Origin: CALBPI01 sp038521865
GTDB taxonomy: Bacteria > Pseudomonadota > Gammaproteobacteria > Steroidobacterales > Woeseiaceae
Assembly (NCBI GenBank): GCA_038521865.1
Contig: JBCBKO010000002.1
Location: 372,001 to 436,000, forward strand
Length of the DNA: 64,000 nt
Reading direction: 5' to 3'
Made by a program: the position numbers and the translations under genes. Of the stretch, positions 34,473 to 45,300 are shown piece by piece (within the stretch, counting starts at the first letter, position 1; each line of letters opens with the position of its first letter). Below the pieces are notes generated by a model. It worked only from the letters and a program-made list of their open reading frames with translations. It made no database searches and was not told the origin of the DNA.

Positions 34473-36299
34473 TCAGGAATAGTGTTCGGCAATTCGCGTT
34501 AGGTACTCATCAGCGAACACCTGAGTATTGGCGTCGATGTCCTTTATCTTCGAACCGAGGTAGTTGTAGCCAAACAGAGCCGGGATCGCGACAGCCAGAC
34601 CAGCAACGGTCGCAACAAGCGCAGCAGCGATTCCAGGGGCGATCGAGTTAACGTTGACGTCGCCGCTTTCGGCGATCGCCGCAAACGTGATCATTACCCC
34701 AACGACCGTCCCCAGAAGTCCAAGAAACGGACCACCTGAGATGGCGATGGTCAGCAACACCATCAGATTGTTGAGCTTCTGGCGTTGACGGATGACCGCA
34801 GCATCAATAGATGCGCGAACCGCGGCAATTGTCTCACCGGTGAAACCAGCGCTGGCTGCGCCAACGGCAGCGCCGCGCTGATCAAGTCGCTTTCGCACCT
34901 CTACCGCACCAGCGGAATACAACGGAAATAGCGTCGATGGATCAAAGTCGCCGCTCGCGTTAGCAGCGGTATTCGCGATCCGATCCAGACCCATCGGATC
35001 GGCACCAAGGTTTTGATACTGACTCATGAAACGCTGGTTCGCTTTGGAAATTTTGGAGAGTAACCGGGCCTTGATCCACATAACCCAAACCGAAATGACA
35101 AACATCACTGCCAGGATGACGATCACAACCCAACCATCGGTTGTGACGTTTCGCATCGTGGTTGCAAAGTAGTTGGGATGTCCGCCCGCACCCTCGTTCC
35201 GTGCATCATCACCGTAAATCGAAACAGTGCCGAACGGTGCTTCATTGCGTGCGGCAAATCGCACCCGAGCAGGAGACTGCTCAGTTGCAAACAACATGAA
35301 CTGATCGATGTCGCCAGCGAACAAACCGGCTTGATCGCCAATGACCCAGTTGCCCTCGAAAGTCCGAGCAATCGTGTTGGTCCGGGCAACGACATCGCCA
35401 TTGACATACAACTGGATCTCATCGATCCCGACCGTCATTGCAATGTGTGCCCACGTATTCGGCACCAGCGGCTGAGTGACAGCGACCGCTTCGATGGCGC
35501 TCTCCGGTTGATTGAATGTTGCAAACACAAAACCGCCTCGAATACCCAGACGGATCAAGTCCTCACCCTCGACACCGCGCATGCTCAACACTGCCGCCTC
35601 ACCAATCGCAGGATCTGGCATACGCAGCCAGAAACTCGTGGTGAACCCTCCTTCTGATTCAACAGCGAGGCCCGGAGATGGCGGCAGGACGATTTCGCTA
35701 CCTGCGCCCTCAAATCGTGCTGCGCCCGCAATCAGTCCCTCCGCAAGCGGTGCGACGGTGCTTGAGAGGGGCGAATTGTTATAAGCAGTCCGGTCTGCCG
35801 GCGCTCCCGCTGCGCTAAAGTCGAGCACTAGGCGAGTCGAGGCGTCGAATACTGACTTTGAATCTGAGGCTGCAACTGCATCCTCATTGCCGTAGTACAT
35901 GAATATCGATTGAATCTGGCCGCTCACCGCGAGTTTTGGTACGCGCACCCAGATCAAAGCGATTTCGTTCACCGAATCATATTTCTCGATATAAAACGAC
36001 AGAGGTGTGATGTCGTCCGCCGCGACGAACCGGAGGTCATCGCCAGTCTCGAGCGTATTTCCGAAGTAGCCGAAATTGGCGCTGCTAAGCCGCAACAAAA
36101 CCGCAGCATCGTCAACATCCGTCTCTGTGCCAGCGCCGCTGGGTGACATGTCGAACAGCACTTCCTTGCGGTAATCCCATTCGTCGTTCCACCAGGTGTT
36201 GTCCTGCGCCAGCGTCGCGCCGCACATGATCAGCAGAAGACTGCCAACCACCCATTGCCAAATAGATCCGCTCGAATACACCAGTCTCTCCCTTTGCAC
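34473..36299 (-). CDS. DUF2341-LamG-ExbB/TolQ fusion protein
   Basis: 608 residues. A signal-like hydrophobic segment (about 12-31) precedes a DUF2341-type domain (about 36-150, with WWNDEWDYRKEVLFD and MYYGNEDAV) and a LamG/concanavalin-like domain (about 160-350, with FTTSFWLRMPDP and NTWAHIAMTVGIDEIQLYVNG). A helix at about 389-410 then leads to the MotA/TolQ/ExbB proton-channel domain (about 510-585, with GPFLGLLGTVVGVMITFAAI and the third helix IAPGIAAALVATVAGLAVAIPALF). The LamG part would face the periplasm. ExbB proteins are usually about 230 residues, so some 380 residues are added in front. The fusion suggests a motor gated by a bound ligand or glycan, which is inference. Confidence 0.9.
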   Translation of the reverse strand: MQRERLVYSSGSIWQWVVGSLLLIMCGATLAQDNTWWNDEWDYRKEVLFDMSPSGAGTETDVDDAAVLLRLSSANFGYFGNTLETGDDLRFVAADDITPLSFYIEKYDSVNEIALIWVRVPKLAVSGQIQSIFMYYGNEDAVAASDSKSVFDASTRLVLDFSAAGAPADRTAYNNSPLSSTVAPLAEGLIAGAARFEGAGSEIVLPPSPGLAVESEGGFTTSFWLRMPDPAIGEAAVLSMRGVEGEDLIRLGIRGGFVFATFNQPESAIEAVAVTQPLVPNTWAHIAMTVGIDEIQLYVNGDVVARTNTIARTFEGNWVIGDQAGLFAGDIDQFMLFATEQSPARVRFAARNEAPFGTVSIYGDDARNEGAGGHPNYFATTMRNVTTDGWVVIVILAVMFVISVWVMWIKARLLSKISKANQRFMSQYQNLGADPMGLDRIANTAANASGDFDPSTLFPLYSAGAVEVRKRLDQRGAAVGAASAGFTGETIAAVRASIDAAVIRQRQKLNNLMVLLTIAISGGPFLGLLGTVVGVMITFAAIAESGDVNVNSIAPGIAAALVATVAGLAVAIPALFGYNYLGSKIKDIDANTQVFADEYLTRIAEHYS

Positions 36300-36334
36300 T
36301 GCCGCACAGCGTGCCGCAGCAATGTTTCAATTCA

Positions 36335-39300
36335 TCACTCGGCTTCGCAGTTTTCGCCAGTTTCCGGATCGCAATCGCCGAAACTCACAATAAACACGTC
36401 AAGGAATCCCAAGGCGGCGTCCGCGAGCGGGGTATCCGAGTCGTCTTCCCCGCCGGTAGGCTCAACGACATCCTGCGCCGCTTGTTGCGCGCCGCTGGCG
36501 ACCGCACTGACATTGGCCAGACCCGGTGCAACCGCGGTATCGACGGGCACCCCAATCGAGACGCCACTGACGTCAATGTTGTCAGCACCCAGGACAGCAA
36601 CCGCGGCTACTGTCAGGTTGCCCGCGACAATGCCTGCGTCGCCTGCGTTAACAACACCACGCGGCGCAAACAAGTCGACATCACCGGGCTCAGTGCCCTC
36701 GGAGGTCGCGATCGTCTGGATGCCACTACCGGTAAGCGCCGCCGGGAATACAATTTGAAGAGAACCGTCGGTGGGGTCGATCGTTACCTGCGGTGGCGGT
36801 GCCGAGATTGCGGTCTTCGCCCCACGCCCTGCGTCGATATCGCCGCGCGTCGACCACACAAGGATGTTGCCGCCATCGGCAGCAAACACACGCGATTCAT
36901 TCACCGCAAAATCACCGAAAGACACAGAGTTAATGTCGCCGACGCCTTGCGCCACGATTCCGAGATCTTCAGGGCCCTTCACGATTCCGAACGCGGTCGG
37001 TGGGCTGGCAAGCCCGGCATTGACTTCGCCACCCGGTGCGATGAGTTGGATATCACCGCCATCCAGCGTGTAGATACGCGAGAAGAATAGGCGGATATCA
37101 CCATCAAACGCATTGACCTCACCTGACTCGATATCAGGGTTAGCACCCGGGAACAACGTGACAAGCGCGTCGAATCCACGTGTAAAGTCACCATTGAGGT
37201 CGCCGGGGTTAGCTGCCTCCCTGCCAGAGGCTCTCAGCTCGTCGAACAGTACGCGCTCTAGCAATACCAGTTGCGTCTGACGGTCAAATCCACGGAATGT
37301 ATCGAGCGCGGCATCCTTACTAGAAGCCGGTGCGCCATCAAATGTCGCAACGAAGGCGAGCAGTGCCTCATCATATAAATCGCTTTCGAGGAGATAGGCA
37401 TCGATGAACGCATCGTAGTCTGGTGTGTTGCCGTTGAGCCCCGCCAGAAGACTGACCGAAGCACCGGTCTCCGCCAACGCCGGGTTCTCGATGTCACCAC
37501 TGGTCGTGACCCCAGCCGCAGTCTGGAAATCGATATCTCGCCCTGCAATCAAAATCAAGTTGCCTGCACCTGCGACCTCGATTTCTCGCGAGTTCCCTTG
37601 CAACTGTCCCTCATTGGTTCGTGCGTTCGGGTAAATGATGTCCCTGCCCGCCTCAAGGGTAGAGACAGCCGCGGCATCCGGGTGCTGAATAAACAGTCCG
37701 AGGTTTGCAATATCTCGACCTGCAGAAATCTGTATTGGCCGCGGCGAGTACAGGACCGCCTGACTCTGCAACGACTGGGTCACCATCGAAACATCACCGG
37801 TTCTGGCGATGACTCGATTGAACCCCGGCACATCGCGGAATACAGGAATGGCGGAGTTGAAGTTGGGATCTCCGGACAGGGTCAACAACAACCGAATGGG
37901 ATCAAAGGAAACGCCCCGAGGCGTTTCGACCGTACCGATCAGCGATGCGGGCGCGTCAGACTGAACGATTGCGATGCCTCGACGGTCCGTACCGAACGTG
38001 ATGTTGTTTTCTGCAAAGATCTGCAGATCACCATCGCTTGACGGGAACAGACTGAGTGGCCCGCGAACATTAACGTCGCCGCCAAACGACGTCATGGTCA
38101 CCGTCGGTGGGGCGAAAGTGAACGCACTCTCGAACCCAACGAAGGCGTCCAGACCAGTGAATGTCGATGTAATGGGGTCGGTGTCGAAAGTGACGTCCTC
38201 GGTCACCACATCTCCCGAAATAGAACGCAGATCGATCCGCGCTGTGTCGGCATAGGTCGAGAAAAAGGATCGCGTCAGACTGGTCGAGCCTTGTTGAGTA
38301 CCCTGCGGCAGAAGCGTCGGATTCAACACGGATGCTATCGAAAGATCCTTTCTGGCCTGCACATCAATGCTGCCAGTGCCGACACCGAAAATTGGCGCGA
38401 AGTCGGTGCCGGCGTCGATGGTGCCGCCGGCGACGATCGTCGCATCGCCAAGCCCGACCAAATACGAGCCACCGAGCAAATCGCGGCCCGCAGACACCAG
38501 CAAATCACCGCCGCCCGCTAACTCGACGACACTCTCTTCGGGCGTTGTGCCGCCCACCTGACGACCAATCGACGGAATGCTGGCGGAGAAATCGACAACG
38601 TCCCTGCCGGCCGTTACTTGCACATCTCCGCCCCCCAGGGCCGCCAGATTTTGCTCGAATGAACCGAAAGCAACAGTCCAACCCGTGGCTACCTGTCGCG
38701 TGGCATTAAGTTCGCGACCGGTACGCCAGAGCCAACTCGTGAACAATTGGTTTGATGGTGCACCGATCACATCACGACCCGCACTGAGCGTGATGTCGCC
38801 ACCAAGGTCCGGGTAGGTCCGGTTACCTAGATCGCCTCGACTGGACAGCGCGACCCCGTCAGTCGCGATCCCACTCGTATAGATTACAGAGGCCTGATTC
38901 CCGAAGACCACATCGCGTGCTGCCGCAAGGTCGATGTTGCCTGTGCCGGTTCGGATGAGCGTGTAGGTTGCGCCTCGACGACCCGCCCCAGGGGTGCCCG
39001 GTGCCAGGACAATATCACCGGAATCTGACGACGCGTTCGTCGCCAACGGATTTACCGCGTCAAGATCCGCGCCTGCAACCAGCTTGTATGACCAGCTCTC
39101 GCTTGTGCGCTCTAGTGTGTGTGTACTTGCGTTGGTGAATCCATCGTTCAGCGACTCGTTGAATAGTAGGTTCCCGCCAGCCCGCAGTGTCAAGACGCCG
39201 GGGGTATCGTCACCGAAACGCCACTCGAACAGATTGAATTCACTATCGACCGTCAAGTCACCCGTCGACTCAATGGCGATTGCCGGGCGCAGTATGAAGC

Positions 39301-42300
39301 GCTCGTCGTTTACAAAGCCAACGTCGGCGGCGATTTGATCAAAACTTGCTGCGAAGGTCTCAGCATCTCCAAACAATGGGTTACTGCTGTCGGCGACGGT
39401 ATCGCTAGCGGTGATAACGCTGTCGCCATAGGTCGCGAGCCCATCGACATAGACTGCGCGACCTCCATCGATGTCGCCATCAACCTGGAGTGCTCCAGAT
39501 ACCAGTGCATCGCGCCCGAGGGTCAACGTGAGTGTGTCCTCACTGCCCAACCGAATCATGGATCCGCTCGCGAGTTCGAGGCCTCCTGTCTGGCTTAGTA
39601 TCTCAATCCGGGAATCGCTATCGGCGGTGTCAGCTTCGCTAACGAGCGCCCCGGTCAAACGGAAGTCAGTGCCAGCAGCGAACAAAGCATCACCACCCAA
39701 CAGAGTGATATCGCCGTCGATACCTAAATCGCCGCCGGTAACTAAACTGATTTGTCGGGCACGCAGGCTATCGGTAGTCGATAGCGTCAAATCGCCATTG
39801 CGCTGGTCAAAGCGGATCACGCCCTCGAATCTGCCTTGCTCTGTCGCGTTGAGCAGCGTTGCAAAGCCAGGCAGTGTTTCCGCTCGCACCGTCAAATCGC
39901 CGCTTCGCTCCGCTCCGCTTGCCTGCAACGCACCGGCAGTCATCACAGAACCGGCATCGGCCAGCAATTCGATACGACCTGCGTTTGCGTCCCCAGGCGC
40001 GCTGACGTCGATCACGCTGCCTTCGTTTAGAGAGACATCACCTTCAGTTGTCGACAAGCGAACTTGTCCACCAGGCGTTGCCAGGCTGACATCGGAGAAG
40101 ACCCGCGTGGTACCACTGGTATCGATCAAGGCGCTGCCACCCAACTCGATACCGTTGTCGGCTGCGATATCAACCGCGCCTGATTCAGCTCGTACAGTCG
40201 TGTCCAGCGAAACCGTGTCCCCTTCGAGTCGCAACAATCCACCCGGGGTCGCTGAGTTGTCTCTGACGCCGGTCCCACCGGTCGCAGTCAGAGCGCCAGA
40301 TGCAGCGATCGTGTATTCGCCGGAGCTGCCGACACGAATGGCTGGAGTCTGCAATTCGAGATCGCCCGCTGTCTCAATACGCCCTTCACCAGCCGCGATA
40401 AGCGCCTCCCCGCTGCTGAGAGCAACCCGCTCGAAACCTTCCAGCGATATTTGTCCGTCACCGAGCGTAATGCGCTCGGCGCTGGCGTTGAGCTCTGTGC
40501 CCGAGACGATGTCGGTTGAAATCGGGTTCCCGGAGTCTTTACCGGAGAGTTCGATATCGGCGGCTGACAATGAGAGTCTCGCACCCGTTTCTGCAGTGAT
40601 GCCCTCGGTCTGCAACACCAACCGATCGGATACGGAAATCTGTGCATCACCGACGACGGCGATCGCTGTGTTCGCACTGATGAAGAGTTCACTGGCCGAG
40701 ATTCCTGAAAGCAAGTCTGCCGTCAATCGAAGCCCGCCAGTATCCGCATCACTGTCGCCAATCGTCACTTCATTCGCGCCAAGACGCAGCGCGCCGCCGT
40801 CCACATCCAGGACGCCGTCGACGGTCACATCTGATGTCGCATCCAGCGCAATAGCACCCGCCGAGGAGAGTGTTGCCCCGTCGGCAATAAGCAACTCGCC
40901 TGTCAGACCCATGGCATCGGTCCGAACCAAATCTGTTTGCTGGCCGCTGCGAACACGAATCAGCGCCGAATCACCGCTCAACAAGAGCGGTGGCGCGTCA
41001 TCCGCTTCGTCCTCTGCAACAACCCGCGCGCCGGCTTCCACCGTTACCGAGTCCTCGCCCACAAGGATGATATCGGGTGCCGAAAGTGTCACACCCTCAC
41101 CGATAGTCACTGTGTTCGCGATGACCTCAATCGCTTCTCCATCTGTCTGCGCAGTTCGCTCGCCGCCGAGAAGAATGCTCTCGGCGCCAAGGTTCACCAG
41201 ATCCTCCGCCAACAACTGCACTACGCCATCCGCTGCATCGTTCAACTGGTTGACGACACTGAGCGATGCGCCAGCGATATCAACCGACGCACCACGTCCT
41301 GCGGCATCCGCAACAAGCGATCCGACCAAAGACAGCGACTCACCTGCCGCAAACACCACCGCGCCGGCATCAGAAGGGGTTCTGAAATTAGTCTCAGCGA
41401 AAAACTCCGTCGCCGCACCGAGTGTGTAGCTTGCTTCGGCGAAAGCCTGTGATTGCGGAAGAATCTCGAAACCGCTAGAGCGACTATCGAGGCGCCCTGC
41501 TCGGTTTCCGCTACGCCCCGCAATGATTACGCCACCCTCCGTACTAACAAATTGCTGTTCGGGCAGGATGTCCGTGTAGCCATCCACGGGTCGCACAAGG
41601 ACGGCGCCAGGCACCAGCGCGTAGCGCGCGGGCAGCAGCGTGTAGGTCCCCGCAGGAAGGTTACCGATACCGCTGAGAGATACCGTGTCCCCGACGGATA
41701 AGCCTGTCTCACCCTCGTTGGCAATCTGCGGATCGATCGGAGCATAGGGCAGATTCAACCCGGGTAGTATTGCGAACAATCCGGGGGTAACCTCTGGCGA
41801 TAGATAGTCGTCAGTACCGCCTATTCCCGTGACGAACTCCGACGCGAGAAGGTCACCGCCAGATGAAATATCGATCTCCGCGCCGCCAGCCAGATCGATG
41901 TTGTCGGCGGAGATACGCACCGAAGGAGACGGCAGAGTATTCACCTCGCCATCGAACACCAGGGTCTGATTGGCAGCCAATGAATAAGTCCAGTCGAAAC
42001 CGGCCTGCAGCGAGCCGAAGGGCACAATTTGACCGTTGAGACTCGTCGAGGTCACGCTGCCATCGGCCAGGGTCACCGAGTCCGCATTCAATACGATCTC
42101 TCCGAACGGTGCCCGCAACACTCCGGTGCTGGTGATGTCGGATGCATTGATCGTAAGTCGACCACCCGCCGAGAGCACATCTGATGCCGTTCCAGACCGA
42201 CCCGCTAAAGAGAACCTGCCATCAAGGCGATCCACGTTCAGGCTAAAGTCTGTCAACGTCGTTGGATAAACTTGCTGCGCTGTCATACTCAGGTCGGCAG

Positions 42301-45300
42301 AGGTTGTGAGGGATCCGACGACCGTCCGGTTGCTGCCAGTGAGCGCACCACGTCCCCCTGCAGTCTGGGGCTGGAAACCCACCAGTCGAATATCTCCGGC
42401 ACTGTCGAGTGTCACCGTCTCGAACCCTGAGATGCGAGAGAACCCTGTAACGTCGATGAGATCGGCTACTGCCGAGAAATTGCCGGTGCGGGCATTGGCC
42501 GCGTCGCCGATATTCTGTGCGCGGGGGTTTACGTGACCGATAGAGAGGTAATGGGCACTCAAAGCGACATCACCAGCACCACCGGCGATGTTTGCCGCAT
42601 TCAACGAGAGCGTCCCATCGAGGGCTAAATCGACACCTCCATCGAATCGAATCTCACCAACCGCCGCGAGAAAGTTTCCGCCAAGATCAGTACTGAATAA
42701 GGATTCGGCAGATAGGAATACATTGGCAAAGGCAGCTGCCTCCAGCCACTCCTCGCTCACACGAGCCAATCCAATGATGGAATCAGGCACATTCTCGCCG
42801 ACCGGTAGGGCAATCGCTCTCCGGTTTCGTTCTACCTGAATTCTCCGCGTGTTTAGCGAAACCAGCGGATTACCAACGCCGTCCGTTGGCAGTTGATTAC
42901 CGCGCAGATTGCCGTCGATGGTTATTGCGACAGTGCCACCTTCGCCGCCGAGCTTTGTTGCTGCGCTGGCGTTCACATTGGCATCGATCAGAACATATTC
43001 GGCTCCGCGGAGGCTGAGCAATCCACCATTGGAAGCGATCTGTTGACGCGTGAAACTGAGATTGGTGAGCGGACCGTCAAGAATATCGAGTGACTCAGTC
43101 GCACCGCTAAGTTCCAGATCAGAGCCAGTGGCGACAACGACACCGCCACGCTCGGCGGTCAATGCGATGATCCCGCCGTTCAGCACGCGCCCCGTGCGGC
43201 GGCCCAGATCATCAACAAACACCAGTGAGGTACCACCGACATCAATCGCGGCACCTGCGTTGACCCAGACGCCTCCAGGCGGACGGATCAAATTGCCTTG
43301 CAAGTCGTTGTTCGCAACAACGTCGACAAGACCGCCTGGCGCTCGGATACGGCCATCAATTGCGACGATCGCGTTCGATTCAACACGGAACTGTGCGCCT
43401 GGGTCGAGAACAATATTGCTGTTTGCACCAATGCGGACGCCCGGCTCAAGACTGACCGCCGAGAAATCGAAATCCGCCAAGTCAGTAACGAATGCATTGA
43501 GCGAAAGATCGATGGGTTGACGAAACAGATCAGGTAGCACAGCGATTCCAGCGATATCGCCGAGACTGCGCTCGCTACCTAAGAATCTCGTGGTCTCGGG
43601 CAGCTCGAAGTTTTGTTGCTGCAACTGAATATCAGTGCCTTCAACAACCAGTAACCCCGTCAGGTTAGCGGTGAGATCCAGACTGCCGAATCCAGAACCC
43701 GCGAACAGGTCTGGCGTGAGCCAAAGCGTCCCGGCGTCTTGGGCACAGTCGATTTCAGAAACGCAGATTCCATTGGCTGCGATGCTGAGTTGCCCGCCAT
43801 TCGCGAGGGCGAACGCTCGCAGCGTTGCGTCCAGCGTGATGTCTACAGGTGCACCATCATCCGGGTTGGACGAGGCACTAATCGCGATGGCACCGGCATC
43901 ACCGGCGACGATTCGCCCGTCAACAGTTCGCTGAGCACCACCCGAAACATCGATCAACGCGCCGCTCGCGAGTACCAACGGGCCAGATGCGGACGTGAGC
44001 GTGACGTTGCCACCATCAATGGGCAAAGGATCGAAACCACTGCTGAGTTCACGATTGTCATTGACCCAAACGCCCGATACATCAATCTCTGCACCAGCGG
44101 CCACATCCAGTCGCACGCCGTCGGGCGCCAGCGCACGTGTCAGCCGTGCACGCAGTGCAACATCGCCACCTGCAGCGTCGATCGAGCCAGCGAAGTTGAT
44201 CTGAGAGGCGGCTGCGTCGAAGCGCCCCCCCGGCCCAAGATTGAGAGCAACACCCTCGCCTAGTGAAATGACACCGTTGGCAGCCATCGTAGCGCGGGTA
44301 ATTCCATTGCTCCCGAATAGCTCTGGACGGAGCACGCTCACATAGTCATCGACACTGGAGCGCCCATTGAAATCATCGAGTGTCAGTTCACTAGCGAACC
44401 GGATATTACCGGTGACAAACTGTGCAAGCGTCTGATTGGCGATGGTATTGCCGAGCAAGAGCTCACCGCCGAGCGGGAGTTCATCGAATGCACGGTATAG
44501 CGAGTCGGCGGGAATCTCGCCAGCCACTCGGCGCTGATAGCGCCCGACCACCGTGGTTGCATCGATGTTGCCGTCAAGGACGAAGTTTGGCGCATTAATC
44601 GAAACCGTACCGGCGTCGTACCCTTCGGAGTAGGCGGGCTCAAATGTTCCGCCATCGCCAGAGCGAAACCCTGGGAACACCTCGGTGACACCCCAACGCG
44701 GATGCTCGACGACAAAGCTGTCGACTATGCCGACATACTCGCGGCCGCGATCGGCCTCCGCGATATCGTAGATTTGTCCGTCCCGACCGAGCACTTGGGT
44801 TGTCGAAACATCCCCTCCCGCGTAGTTGACGACACCGCCCGAGATATTCAGCGTGGCGTTTTCAGCAACTTTCACGACCCCTTGCGACTGCAATGAAATC
44901 GTACCGCCAGTAAGATTGCGTTCCGCAACACTGCGCTCAATATTCGAGATTTCGCCGGAGGCGTCGGCCAGCGGCGTACCCTGCCACGCACTGCCGTCTG
45001 CGCGGACACCGCGCTGGCGAATATCGACCCGCACAGTCTCCGAGCGCAGTGCTCCGTCACGCTGTAGTGGGCTGTCGGCGAGCTGATTGCCCCGAAGTTC
45101 CACCTCGATAATATTGTCAGAGGCCGAACGATTCGCGCTGGCACCGGAAACATCGATCAGCGCGCCACCATCGATCAAAATCGAACTGTCATCAGCAACG
45201 TCTGAGAAGTTTGCCGGGTTCACTTGCTGAGCCTCTGCGGCAAACACCTCAACGACACCGGCCTTCGCGCTGAGCAAGGCATCGGCCTCGATGGTCACAG

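Noticed and set aside
39471..41429. 652-codon open frame on the plus strand, antisense to tpsA
   Set aside because: It is very rich in Ser, Ala, Pro and Arg, has no domain or signal pattern, and mirrors the repetitive GC-rich tpsA coding strand, which has a clear TPS exoprotein on the other strand.
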